Counted from the stretch's first letter, positions 8,532 through 16,713 are shown. The stretch is DNA of 23,975 nucleotides from Limnoraphis robusta CS-951 (GCF_000972705.2 NZ_LATL02000135.1:1-23975); one strand, 5' to 3'. Program-made: numbers and translations. The notes: generated by a model from the letters alone, not told the origin.

Positions 8532-8921
8532 GTGGAGTGGCGTGTACGAGCAATACGTGGAGCAACAACAGTCTCGGAAAATTCTATCGAAGCCATTCAA
8601 GAAGCGGTGACAGAACTGCTTGATGAACTGGAAACTCTCAACAATCTTAAACCTGAACAGATCATCAGTACAACCTTTACTGTAACTCGCGATCTCGATG
8701 CTACATTTCCAGCCGCCGTTGCTCGTCAGCGTCCCCAGTGGGAAAATGTTCCGTTATTGGATGTTCAGCAGATGCAGGTTCCGGGAAGTTTAGAGCGGTG
8801 TATCCGGTTTTTGGTTCATGTGAATTTACCCGCGAGTCAAACTGAAGTTCATCATCCCTATCTACGGGGGGCGAAAGATTTACGCCCAGATTGGAGTTTA
8901 GCCCGTGCCAGTTTATCATAA
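8532..8921 (+). CDS. aroH: Chorismate mutase, AroH type
   Basis: Converts chorismate to prephenate for phenylalanine and tyrosine synthesis; the family is a small homotrimer of the Bacillus subtilis kind. From the GTG the protein is 129 residues (B. subtilis: 127). Aligning by eye gives R9 in AIRGATTV (B. subtilis R7), R65 (R63), R92 in ERCIRF (R90), Y110 (Y108) and R118 in LRPDWS (R116). Two active-site positions differ: residue 77 is Asp where B. subtilis has C75, and residue 80 is Gln where it has E78. The frame stays open upstream to 8376, but that extension overlaps sppA, shows no family similarity and lacks a ribosome binding site. The gap to sppA (109 bp) contains a HIP1 site and is short enough for co-transcription. 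Confidence 0.93.
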   Translation: MEWRVRAIRGATTVSENSIEAIQEAVTELLDELETLNNLKPEQIISTTFTVTRDLDATFPAAVARQRPQWENVPLLDVQQMQVPGSLERCIRFLVHVNLPASQTEVHHPYLRGAKDLRPDWSLARASLS

Positions 8922-8931
8922 CTTAAGAACC

Positions 8932-9039
8932 GAATTCCCAGAAACCCGGTTTCTCCAAGAATTCCCAGAAACCCGGTTTCTCAACGAATTCCCAGAAACC
9001 CAGTTTCTCAACGAATTCCCAGAAACCCGGTTTCTCCAA
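8932..9039. repeat. 27-bp tandem repeat, four copies, ending in a terminator
   Basis: Four units start at 8932, 8959, 8986 and 9013. Each begins GAATTCCCAGAAACC and continues CGGTTTCTC plus CAA or AAC; the third has one base change (CCCAG for CCCGG). Every unit contains the near-palindrome AGAAACCCGGTTTCT. The array sits between the convergent genes aroH and the carotenoid oxygenase, and its last unit supplies the left arm of the hairpin at 9023-9051. Confidence 0.9.
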
Positions 9040-9053
9040 GAAACCGGGTTTTT
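9023..9053. terminator. Terminator hairpin between convergent genes
   Basis: AAACCCGGTTTCT (9023-9035) pairs with AGAAACCGGGTTT (9039-9051) around a CCA loop, followed by T residues. It follows aroH on the plus strand and faces the end of the carotenoid oxygenase gene on the minus strand. The T-tract favours plus-strand termination. Confidence 0.65.
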
Positions 9054-9075
9054 CAGTCAGTCGTGAAAAAATTAA

Positions 9076-10461
9076 TTATTGCAACTGTTCTTGCGATACC
9101 CAAGTTCCATGAAAACCATAGGGAACTCGTTGGGGAATAATCACTCGCGCTACAGGTTCAGCCGTGATATTCTGAGCATCAACAATCACTAATTCTGACT
9201 GTTGTTCGTTCTCGTCATAAACAAACGTCACTAACCAGCCTGCATCTTCGGCGCTATCGTTTGAACGAGCAGCAAACACCGCCTCACCGCCAAACCGTCC
9301 CTCTCCAAAAAGATGAACTTCACAACTATTATTCTCAAAATCGTACTTATTAATTCCTTCAAATAAAGGAACCTCAAGCGGGGCTATTTTACCTGCATAA
9401 CCATAACGGTTTTGTCGTCCGGTAAACTGATTATTAATCACGGGAAATTCTGAAGGTGTATCCCCTAACTGTTCTTGTTTGACTTCTCCGGTTTTTAAGT
9501 TAAACCGCCACCGATATAACAAGGGAATATCTGCATTTTCTTCACTTGTCATAGAGAGTAAAGTCGTTGCTTCCATCCGACAAGCAATTAAAACAACCTC
9601 ATCCCCTTGTTCATAGGCGTTTAACGTGTGGAAAATGAAACAAGACGGACATTCAAACCATTTCACTTGACTATTATCACCATGACGGGGAACAATTCCA
9701 AACCGACTCGGTGTTTCTCGTTCAAACATCATTGGAGGTTCGCCCCGTTGCATTCGTTCAGGTCGGAATGTGAGGGGTAAATCCATAAAGATTGTATAAT
9801 TTTCGGTGATGGCAAAATCGTGCATCATCACCCCCACAGGAAGTTCAATGGGGACAATTTGCTTCAGTTTTCCATCGGGTGCCACCCAACCATAGTGTAA
9901 ATAGGGGGGAGTGATCATCGAATAGCCGATAAACCTCATTTCACCGGTTTGCGGGTCAACTTTCGGATGAGCGGTAAAGGCACAAGTCAGTTCACCGTCA
10001 AAGTCATAAGCGCCAATGGTGTTAATGTCTGGAAGGGTTAACGCATGAGGGTTTCCCCCTTCCCACACGGCTAAAAATTTCCCCGCGTGCCAAACTAAAG
10101 CTGTATTGGCGGTGTTTTTGCTAGAGCCACCCGGAAGATCTTGTTGAGGCGGTTCTAACAGTCCACTCCAGAGGGCGGTTCCGGCTTTGTGTTCAATATT
10201 ATAGCCGTGAGTCCGAACGTAGCGGTTGCGATAGGATGCTTTTCCGTTTTGGAGTTGAACCCCATGAATCATCCCATCTCCATCAAACCAATGATACTGT
10301 CCAATCGGGGAAAATTGAGGATTCGGGCCGTTTCGTAAAAACATCCCCGATAAACCCGCAGGAAGTTCACCGATGACTTTCAGGTTGTCAGCAGTAATTT
10401 CATCCCGAACCGGGGCAAAATTCCCTTCAAGATAAGGATTAGTTGCAACTGTTGAGGTCAT
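9076..10461 (-). CDS. Carotenoid cleavage oxygenase (RPE65/CCD family)
   Basis: A non-heme Fe(II) dioxygenase that cleaves carotenoids or apocarotenoids to aldehydes such as retinal. The four iron-binding histidines expected of the beta-propeller are present: H165 (TAHPKVDP), H214 (MMHDFAITE), H278 (FIFHTLNAYE) and H451 (GFHGTW, close to the C-terminus). The N-terminal signature LRNGPNPQF is at 42-50, followed by HWFDGDGMIHG (57-67). At 461 residues it is slightly shorter than the well-studied Synechocystis apocarotenoid oxygenase. There is no signal peptide; the substrate (carotenoid or apocarotenoid, and bond position) cannot be assigned from the sequence. It is a single gene, with 581 bp between its start and the MurJ gene upstream. 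Confidence 0.94.
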   Translation of the reverse strand: MTSTVATNPYLEGNFAPVRDEITADNLKVIGELPAGLSGMFLRNGPNPQFSPIGQYHWFDGDGMIHGVQLQNGKASYRNRYVRTHGYNIEHKAGTALWSGLLEPPQQDLPGGSSKNTANTALVWHAGKFLAVWEGGNPHALTLPDINTIGAYDFDGELTCAFTAHPKVDPQTGEMRFIGYSMITPPYLHYGWVAPDGKLKQIVPIELPVGVMMHDFAITENYTIFMDLPLTFRPERMQRGEPPMMFERETPSRFGIVPRHGDNSQVKWFECPSCFIFHTLNAYEQGDEVVLIACRMEATTLLSMTSEENADIPLLYRWRFNLKTGEVKQEQLGDTPSEFPVINNQFTGRQNRYGYAGKIAPLEVPLFEGINKYDFENNSCEVHLFGEGRFGGEAVFAARSNDSAEDAGWLVTFVYDENEQQSELVIVDAQNITAEPVARVIIPQRVPYGFHGTWVSQEQLQ

Positions 10462-10842
10462 ATTAGGGCTTTGTGAGGTGCATCACTCTTTAACATAGCG
10501 TACTTTAACATAATCTAAGATTTGTTTTTCCGCGTCAATTCAAACTCGATCTTAGGTGAGATATTTTCGGAAAAATTTACTGTTTTTACCCCAATTAAAT
10601 TATATCATGGTAACTGTTTATTTTTGATAGCCGATGTATCATCTTTTCATAAATTCAGGGTTTTCAATCAATCCGCAGCGATTCTCTCTGAATGCACTGA
10701 TCTATGAATCGAGTTGACAGCAATTGAAGCCAAGCCTTGAATGTTACCACGCTCGACACAAAGACACAAAGAAGTTGTAAACATTAACCTGCTCATTGCT
10801 ATAGTATAAATGTATGTTTTCCCACAAATAAGTTATATAAAC
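10462..10842. other. Intergenic region upstream of the carotenoid oxygenase
   Basis: AT-rich, with no gene I can support. A 61-codon open frame at 10522-10707 has no ribosome binding site or recognisable content. Around 10755-10775 the sequence CGACACAAAGACACAAAGAAG is a single stray relative of the ~66-bp repeat at 13551-14150. The promoter of the carotenoid oxygenase should lie at the left end, but no clear hexamer pair was seen. Confidence 0.5.
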
Positions 10843-10868
10843 CTGCCCCTACACTATTCCTCTGAGAC

Positions 10869-10924
10869 GGGCGGGTTTACAGAGGTTATTGATGAGAAAC
10901 ATAGATCTAGGCTGAACCCGCCCC
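10869..10924 (+). repeat. 56-bp inverted-arm element, copy 1
   Basis: GGGCGGGTTT, 36 nt, then AACCCGCCCC. The arms pair perfectly over nine bases. The spacer has a central TGAGAAACATA shared with copies elsewhere in the window. Confidence 0.8.
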
Positions 10925-10943
10925 TACACTATTCCTCTGAGAC

Positions 10944-10999
10944 GGGCGGGTTTACAGAGGTTATTGATGAGAAACATAGATCTAGGCTGAACCCGCCCC
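10944..10999 (+). repeat. 56-bp inverted-arm element, copy 2
   Basis: Identical in arms and spacer length to copy 1 and displaced by exactly 75 bp, so it arose by local duplication. Confidence 0.8.
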
Positions 11000-11042
11000 T
11001 ACAAAACTTCTCCCTATTGCCTTTTTACTGGTGACTGGTTAC

Positions 11043-12656
11043 TTATCGACTGATTTTTTGTCTGACTTTACTCATTAATAAATCAACTTCGGGTAACTTC
11101 ATCTGCATCGCAAAAGTAGCAAATACAGCGAGTCCGACTGTTGTTGCTAGACAAAGTTCTATTAATAAAACCACAAAACTTTCAGTTCCTAAAAGCTGTT
11201 GAGTTCCCCAAACTGTTCCCCAACAAGCTAAACCCGCAAATAAACTTCCTACCGTTAAACCCAGTAACGGAAACCCCCATTCTCGCCAAGGAAGTCCGCC
11301 TATTTTGCGATCTAATAGCACTAAAAACATCAACATTGATATTAAATTAACCCCCACCGTTGCTAAGACTAAACCCGGTGCGCCAAAGGCTTTGACGAGG
11401 AAAAAATCAAACACCCCATTCAGGAAAATATTCACCATACTGACGCGAAACGGGGTTTCTCCATCTCCTAACCCATAAAAAACTCTCACTAAAACATCTC
11501 GCCCCAAATACACAAACATTCCCACGCTATAAGCCATCAAAACTGAAGCGACAAACTGAGACGCAGCTAAATCAAAAGCATAGCGTTCATAAACCACTCG
11601 CACAATGGGTAATGCTAAAGGAACCATCACCGAACTTAAGGGTAACATGGTTAAAGCCGTTAACATTAAAGCCTGTCGAATTCTAGTCTTTAATTCCGGC
11701 CAGTCTGACGGTTCTCGCAGTCGAGAAAAGATCGGTAAAAACGGTACTAAAATCACGTTAGAAATGATTCCTAATGGCGTTTGAACCAATAACCCAGAAT
11801 AAGCCATCGCAGCCGCAGCTTGGGGAATATAAGAGGCAAAAAACAAGTCGGTATAAACGTTGATTTGCAGCATTCCTGATGAAAATGTCGCCGGAATCAT
11901 CACGCGCATCACATCTCTAACCCCGGGTTGTTTGAGGTTAAATCTAAACCGCAACCTTCCTAATTGCGATCGCCACATCGCTGGAAGTTGTACCAACCAC
12001 TGCAATATCGCCCCGGCTAAAGTTCCAATTGCTAAAACCATTCCGCCCAGTAAAGCATATTGCGGATCGGTCATTTTCGGGCCGAGATAGACTGCTAATA
12101 CTCCCAAACTGCCAATTAATGCCACACTGGAAAATAACGGACTAATAGACGGCAACCAGTACATATCGGCCGCATTTAACGTTCCGAAACCAATCCCAAT
12201 TAACCCCGCAAATAACGCCATCGGTGCCATAATTTGTAGTTGTTGAATGGCGATCGCCCGAATTTCTAAACCTGCGGGAGTTTGGCTAAGTCCAGGGGCA
12301 ACTAAATCAATTAACGGACTCGAAAAAGCCATCAGAAAAATCGTGATCAGCAGTAATACGCCACTGACTAACGTGGTGATCGTTTCGATCAAAGGCGCCG
12401 CTTCACTGCGATCGCGTTTGGCTAAAGCGCTGACAATGGCGCTATGAAACGGGCCATTAATTCCACCGAGTAAAATCAACAGAAAACCGGGAATGACATA
12501 AGCATAGTTATAGGCGTCGATCGCCGCCCCCACGCCGAAAAGTGCCGCCATTACCTGTTGTCGAACCAGGCCAAATACTTTGCTGATCAGGGTTGCGGCC
12601 GCTACAATTGTAGCAATGCTGACCAGGGAACGAGTCGTTTTTTGCGATTCAGACAC
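11043..12656 (-). CDS. murJ: MurJ (MviN) lipid II flippase
   Basis: An MOP-superfamily membrane protein that moves lipid II across the inner membrane for peptidoglycan synthesis. Very hydrophobic, with about 14 predicted transmembrane segments over 537 residues. Family segments are clear: SKVFGLVRQQVMAALFGVG near the N-terminus with the conserved arginine, then NGPFHSAIVSAL, and GLGDGETPFRVSMVNIFLN near residue 400, the classic GD-P motif of helix 11-12. The start codon is GTG (12654-12656); an in-frame TAA lies three codons upstream, so no longer form is possible. It is divergent from sfsA with about 140 bp between. No operon partner is seen; the downstream gap holds the 75-bp duplications. 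Confidence 0.95.
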   Translation of the reverse strand: MSESQKTTRSLVSIATIVAAATLISKVFGLVRQQVMAALFGVGAAIDAYNYAYVIPGFLLILLGGINGPFHSAIVSALAKRDRSEAAPLIETITTLVSGVLLLITIFLMAFSSPLIDLVAPGLSQTPAGLEIRAIAIQQLQIMAPMALFAGLIGIGFGTLNAADMYWLPSISPLFSSVALIGSLGVLAVYLGPKMTDPQYALLGGMVLAIGTLAGAILQWLVQLPAMWRSQLGRLRFRFNLKQPGVRDVMRVMIPATFSSGMLQINVYTDLFFASYIPQAAAAMAYSGLLVQTPLGIISNVILVPFLPIFSRLREPSDWPELKTRIRQALMLTALTMLPLSSVMVPLALPIVRVVYERYAFDLAASQFVASVLMAYSVGMFVYLGRDVLVRVFYGLGDGETPFRVSMVNIFLNGVFDFFLVKAFGAPGLVLATVGVNLISMLMFLVLLDRKIGGLPWREWGFPLLGLTVGSLFAGLACWGTVWGTQQLLGTESFVVLLIELCLATTVGLAVFATFAMQMKLPEVDLLMSKVRQKISR

Positions 12657-12796
12657 AAATGGTTAGTGATAAACGCTTAATGGCAACCCCTAGTGTATCG
12701 GGGAATGGACAATTAGAAAATAGGTGAGAGAAAGAATTCCGTGTAGATGCGTCGATCAGGCAAAATAGGGAAATTGCTGTTAATTTTAACTGCCTG

Positions 12797-13525
12797 ATGA
12801 CTGATTTCCTCTATCAATATCCGCCCTTGCAAGCGGGCGTTTTAGTCAATCGTTACAAGCGTTTCTTCGCCGATATCATGCTATCATCCGGAGAAACGAT
12901 TATTGCCCATTGTCCGAATACAGGGCCGATGACGGGGGTTTGTGTGTTGGGAAATGCAGTACAAGTCTCAGCCAGCAACAACCCGAAACGCAAATTACCT
13001 TATACTTGGGAATTAATTCAAGTGACGGATAATCAACCCACTTGGGTCGGGGTAAATACAGGTTTACCGAATCGGGTGATAGAATTAGCTTTAAAACAAC
13101 ATTTGTTTCCCGAATTAGGAAATTATAGCGAGATTAAAAAAGAAGTCGTTTACGGTTCAGAGGGTAAAAGTCGGGTAGATTTTTGGTTGCAAGGTGAAGA
13201 TAGACCGATTTTTTTAGAAGTGAAAAATACAACTTGGGCAAAAGAGAAATTAGCGTTATTTCCCGATACGGTGACTGAACGCGGACAAAAACATTTACGA
13301 GAATTAACAACCATTGTACAACAAGGCGGCCGAGCAGTCATGTTGTATTTCATTAATCGGGGAGATTGCGATCGCTTTTCGACCGGGAAAATAGCCGATC
13401 CGGTTTATGCAAAATTGTTAACTGAAGCGATAAAAATAGGAGTCGAAGTCTTACCCTGTCGGTTTGAAGTAACACCTATTGGTATTCAATATTTAGGACT
13501 AGCAACATTAGAGATTTTTGATTAA
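12797..13525 (+). CDS. sfsA: SfsA family protein (sugar fermentation stimulation homolog)
   Basis: A conserved SfsA protein of 242 residues, the usual length. Signature blocks run in order: NRYKRFFADI (about 18-27), HCPNTGPMTGV (36-46), WVGVNTGLPNRV, YGSEGKSRVDFWL, IFLEVKNTT and FPDTVTERGQKHLREL. D128, E141 and K143 make a D-x12-ExK arrangement like that of PD-(D/E)XK nuclease-fold proteins. E. coli SfsA was linked to maltose metabolism and DNA binding, but the biochemical role is not settled, so the name describes the family rather than a known reaction. No signal peptide. It stands alone, divergent from murJ and convergent with the flavodiiron locus, with a large repeat array after its stop. 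Confidence 0.93.
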   Translation: MTDFLYQYPPLQAGVLVNRYKRFFADIMLSSGETIIAHCPNTGPMTGVCVLGNAVQVSASNNPKRKLPYTWELIQVTDNQPTWVGVNTGLPNRVIELALKQHLFPELGNYSEIKKEVVYGSEGKSRVDFWLQGEDRPIFLEVKNTTWAKEKLALFPDTVTERGQKHLRELTTIVQQGGRAVMLYFINRGDCDRFSTGKIADPVYAKLLTEAIKIGVEVLPCRFEVTPIGIQYLGLATLEIFD

Positions 13526-13550
13526 GGCGTCTGCGAGTTAGAAAGTAAGT

Positions 13551-14150
13551 CACGAAGAAATGATCTCTTTGTGTCTTGGTGTTTTCTTCTTTCAACTCAC
13601 CACAAAGACACTAAGTCACGAAGAAATGATCTCTTGGTGTCTTGGTGTTTGTTTCTTTCAACTCACCACAAAGACACTAAGTCACGAAGAAATGATCTCT
13701 TTGTGTCTTGGTGTCTTGGTGTTTTCTTCTTTCAACTCACCACAAAGACACTAAGTCACGAAGAAATGATCTCTTTGTGTCTTGGTGTTTGTTTCTTTCA
13801 ACTCACCACAAAGACACTAAGTCACGAAGAAATGATCTCTTTGTGTCTTGGTGTTTTCTTCTTTCAACTCACCACAAAGACACTAAGTCACGAAGAAATG
13901 ATCTCTTTGTGTCTTGGTGTCTTGGTGTTTTCTTCTTTCATCACCACAAAGACACTAAGTCACGAAGAAATGATCTCTTGGTGTCTTGGTGTTTGTTTCT
14001 TTCATCACCACAAAGACACTAAGTCACGAAGAAATGATCTCTTTGTGTCTCTGTGTCTTGGTGTTTGTTTCTTTCAACTCACCACAAAGACACTAAGTCA
14101 CGAAGAAATGATCTCTTTGTGTCTCTGTGTCTTTGTGTTTTCTTCTTTCT
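13551..14150. repeat. Nine-copy ~66-bp tandem repeat array
   Basis: Units beginning CACGAAGAAATGATCTCTT start at 13551, 13617, 13683, 13757, 13823, 13889, 13961, 14025 and 14099. Spacings are 66, 66, 74, 66, 66, 72, 64 and 74 bp. Size differences come mainly from extra copies of an 8-bp GTGTCTTG or CTGTGTCT sub-repeat and from loss of a few bases in TTCAACTCACC. Each unit contains CACCACAAAGACAC and the near-complement GTGTCTTGGTG, so each could fold as an imperfect hairpin. The array fills the gap between the convergent sfsA and class A flavodiiron genes. Long open frames cross it only because most units are multiples of three. Confidence 0.95.
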
Positions 14151-14159
14151 CTTTATCCC

Positions 14160-15890
14160 TTAATAATAGGTACCAATTTTCCGATAATGAACGGCTGTTA
14201 CCCCTTCAGAACTCAAGACTTTACCATTGGTAACGGTAGCATAAATTAACCAATGATCGCCACATTCCATCCGTTGTTTCACCTCACATTCGAGATAAGC
14301 TAACGCATCTTGAAGCACCACACAACCATTAGACGCTTCGGCAATATTTAAGCCCAAAAACCGATCTTCTCCCGGTTGAAACCGCTTCATAAAATGCTTT
14401 CGCAGTTGTTTTCCTTCTTCTAAGATATTCAACACAAATTGATCGCCACTATGGGTTAAAGACTCTAACGCCCGATCTTTGGCGACGGCTATGGTTAAAC
14501 CTGGGGGGTTAAATGTCGCTTGAGATACCCACGACGCCAACATCGCGCTTTGAACCTCTTCTCGCCGACAACACATCACACACAACGAACCCACTAAACG
14601 CCCTACCGCTTGGGCGGTGCGATCTGCCCCAGAGTCGTTAATAGAAGATCGGGCGCTACGCTGTTTTTGGGTGCGTCGCAGGGTTTGGGCGAAGTCAACG
14701 GCAGCTTCTTCACAGGTTTGCAGGGTGACATCGGTGGGTTTAAATTTGACGCGAATGGGTTCAAAGCCAAACTTATAGCCCGCATCTTTGAGTTTACCTT
14801 CAAGAATATCAATGGCTTCTCCACTCCACCCAAAAGATCCAAATACTCCCGCTAATTTACTGGTAGAAGCGGTGTTTAAAATAATCCCTAAAGCGGTTTG
14901 TATTTGTGTGGGGGCGTGTCCTCCTAACGTGGGTGAACCGATAATAAACCCATCACATTTTTCAATTGCAGCTTGAATTTCTGAAGCTTTGACATATTCA
15001 CAATTGATTGATTCTACCGCAACACCTGCCCTCGTTAAACCTTTGGCGATCGCTTGGGCAATGGTGGCGGTATTTCCATAGGCGGAGGCGTATAATAAAG
15101 CCACATTCAAATCTTTTGTTTTTTGTTTATTACTCCATTCTCGGTATAAATGAGTTAATTCATTCATGCCATAACGAACTAATGGCCCGTGACCTGTGGC
15201 ATAGAATTTTATTGGGGGTAAATCGGCTATTTTATCTAGTGTTGAAAGGACTTGACGGGCTTGGGCGGCATGAAGACAGTCATAATAAAAGCGTCGATCT
15301 TCGCTATAAATTGACCATCCTTCATCAAAAATTTGATCGCCGCAAACGTGCGCCCCAAAAAATTTATCAGTATATAAAATCTGGGTTTTATGATCGTAGG
15401 TTAATAAACTATCCGGCCAGCGAGGAGTTTGGGCGGTGATAAATTGCAGTTGATGTTCGTTGCCGATATCGAGGGTTTCTTCTCCTTTAACGACTAACAA
15501 ATTAATGTTATCGTAATCGCTGAGATATTCTTTTAACGCGATTGCAGCCGGATTTGAACAAACAAAAGTTACTTGGGGGGCTAAGGCTAATAACGCTTTA
15601 ATTGTTGCTCCCCGATTGGCATTAAAATGTCCTAAGATAATGTAGTTCAAATTCGACCAATTCAGCCGCATTTGCAGTGCTTCAATATAGTTGCTGGTAA
15701 AGGATTCTCCTGGCGGATCGATAATTGCGGTTTGTTCGCCTTGAATCAGATAACTGTTTGCACTGGTGCCTTTTTTCAGGGAATATTCGACCTCAAATTT
15801 TAGCCGATCCCAAGTCCGCGATCGCAGAACTTTTGTATCTTCGGCAATCAAGAGTGTTTGTACGTCACGGGGTTTTAAAAGTGTTTTCAT
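14160..15890 (-). CDS. Class A flavodiiron protein (Flv1/Flv2 type), non-canonical metal site
   Basis: A cyanobacterial flavodiiron protein of 576 residues: beta-lactamase-like domain (about 30-250), flavodoxin domain (about 262-400, opening VALLYASAYGNT) and C-terminal flavin reductase domain (about 425-576, ending VHYRKIGTYY). In class B enzymes the diiron ligands are H-x-E-x-D-H, H, D, H. Here they read H88, N90, N92, R93, R157, K176 and H234, so the acidic ligands are gone and replaced by neutral or basic residues, the hallmark of Flv1 and Flv2. It probably works as the partner of the class B protein upstream, in photosynthetic electron disposal to oxygen or another acceptor. It begins 32 nt after the vWA-like gene and is very likely co-transcribed. 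Gene order suggests Flv2; Flv1 is not excluded. Confidence 0.92.
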   Translation of the reverse strand: MKTLLKPRDVQTLLIAEDTKVLRSRTWDRLKFEVEYSLKKGTSANSYLIQGEQTAIIDPPGESFTSNYIEALQMRLNWSNLNYIILGHFNANRGATIKALLALAPQVTFVCSNPAAIALKEYLSDYDNINLLVVKGEETLDIGNEHQLQFITAQTPRWPDSLLTYDHKTQILYTDKFFGAHVCGDQIFDEGWSIYSEDRRFYYDCLHAAQARQVLSTLDKIADLPPIKFYATGHGPLVRYGMNELTHLYREWSNKQKTKDLNVALLYASAYGNTATIAQAIAKGLTRAGVAVESINCEYVKASEIQAAIEKCDGFIIGSPTLGGHAPTQIQTALGIILNTASTSKLAGVFGSFGWSGEAIDILEGKLKDAGYKFGFEPIRVKFKPTDVTLQTCEEAAVDFAQTLRRTQKQRSARSSINDSGADRTAQAVGRLVGSLCVMCCRREEVQSAMLASWVSQATFNPPGLTIAVAKDRALESLTHSGDQFVLNILEEGKQLRKHFMKRFQPGEDRFLGLNIAEASNGCVVLQDALAYLECEVKQRMECGDHWLIYATVTNGKVLSSEGVTAVHYRKIGTYY

Positions 15891-15922
15891 GTTGAATTCT
15901 GTTAAAGATGTTGTAAATTGAA

Positions 15923-16555
15923 TTAATCGAAAAGAGCATCAATCAAAAACTGAGTAATTGATTTCCGTTGAACTTCATGCCAATATTTAGTATCCACGAT
16001 ATCAAACTTGGCACCGACTTGAGTTAAATCATCATCTAGTCCCGTCATAAACCGTCGAGTTGTCGCATCATCTCCGATTTGAATAAATGTGATTCCCAGT
16101 TCTTCTGCATAGTCCATCATTTGGGTTGATTTGATAATAAGTTGTTGAATATCTCCAATGCCATCAATACCATGTTTATCTAAAATAACAATGATAATTT
16201 CTCCTTTGGGTTTGGTTTGATGATGTTCTTTGTGTTCAAAATAATGATTGAGAACATCGGCAATGGCTTCAACAACATTAATTTCAATCACATAGGTTGC
16301 ATCGGAACGATTATTTTTTTGTAACAGTTCAGCTAATCGATTGACTGTGGCTTGCTCATATTTTTTCAAAAAACTAGAAGCCTCATAAATCGTTAAGCCA
16401 TCGGGATCAAATTCCTGACATTTCTTTGCTAAATCAATTAAAGAAGCCTGAGCGTCTACCCATTCGTTGAACCAAGGATGATTTCGTTCTCGGCTGATGC
16501 CACTCCGAGCAACAATAATCGTGTAACTACGGTCTTTCAACAAATCGGTAGACAT
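15923..16555 (-). CDS. vWA-like protein with degraded MIDAS, between two flavodiiron genes
   Basis: A 210-residue soluble-looking protein resembling the cyanobacterial von Willebrand factor A family, which normally begins with a DxSGS metal site. The fold is suggested by the first strand (YTIIVARSG, residues 11-19), CQEFDPDGLTIYE (about 46-58), the GEIIIVILDKHG strand (about 117-128), the ELGITFIQIGDDATTRRFM block (about 151-169) and LDDDLTQVGAKFDIVDT (about 173-189). The DxSxS motif has become A16-R-S18-G-I20, so two of its three metal ligands are missing. No transmembrane segment is visible. It sits where sll0218 sits in the Synechocystis flv4-sll0218-flv2 operon and may be its counterpart, but I cannot confirm that by eye. 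A scaffolding or assembly role is an inference. Confidence 0.8.
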   Translation of the reverse strand: MSTDLLKDRSYTIIVARSGISRERNHPWFNEWVDAQASLIDLAKKCQEFDPDGLTIYEASSFLKKYEQATVNRLAELLQKNNRSDATYVIEINVVEAIADVLNHYFEHKEHHQTKPKGEIIIVILDKHGIDGIGDIQQLIIKSTQMMDYAEELGITFIQIGDDATTRRFMTGLDDDLTQVGAKFDIVDTKYWHEVQRKSITQFLIDALFD

Positions 16556-16657
16556 GAAATCGCACCTCGCTTTTTACAGTTATCAGTTTACAGTTATCTG
16601 TTACCAGCTTTTACCGTATTATCTGTTAACTGTTGACTGGTCACTGTTCACTGTTGA

Positions 16658-16713
16658 GGGCGGGTTTATGTATATTGCTTCTGGGAAACATACATCTATT
16701 CGGAACCCGCCCC
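16658..16713 (+). repeat. 56-bp inverted-arm element, copy 3
   Basis: GGGCGGGTTT, 36 nt, then AACCCGCCCC. The spacer shares GGGAAACATA and ATCTA at the same offsets as copies 1 and 2 but is otherwise different, so it is a diverged family member rather than a recent copy. Confidence 0.8.

Larger units (their letters stand above)
10843..11003. repeat. 75-bp tandem duplication carrying the 56-bp element
   Basis: Two near-identical 75-bp units (TCTGAGACGG recurs at 10861 and 10936), preceded and followed by partial copies of the CCCCTACACTATTCC join. Each unit contains one complete 56-bp inverted-arm element and a 19-bp unique linker. It lies just past the end of murJ, within 40 bp of its stop. 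Confidence 0.92.

Noticed and set aside
8932..9056. CRISPR-like look of the 27-bp units, and likewise of the 66-bp and 124-bp arrays
   Set aside because: Units are directly adjacent or nearly identical throughout with no unique spacers, and no cas genes are present in the window.
10522..10707. 61-codon open frame upstream of the carotenoid oxygenase
   Set aside because: AT-rich, no ribosome binding site, no recognisable motif.
10810..11034. 74-codon open frame over the 75-bp duplication
   Set aside because: Its translation is itself a tandem repeat produced by the DNA duplication (75 is a multiple of three), not a protein.
13560..14233. Three long overlapping open frames across the repeat array
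   Set aside because: They are translations of the ~66-bp tandem repeat, open in several frames because most units are multiples of three. They lack ribosome binding sites, and one runs into the antisense of the flavodiiron gene.
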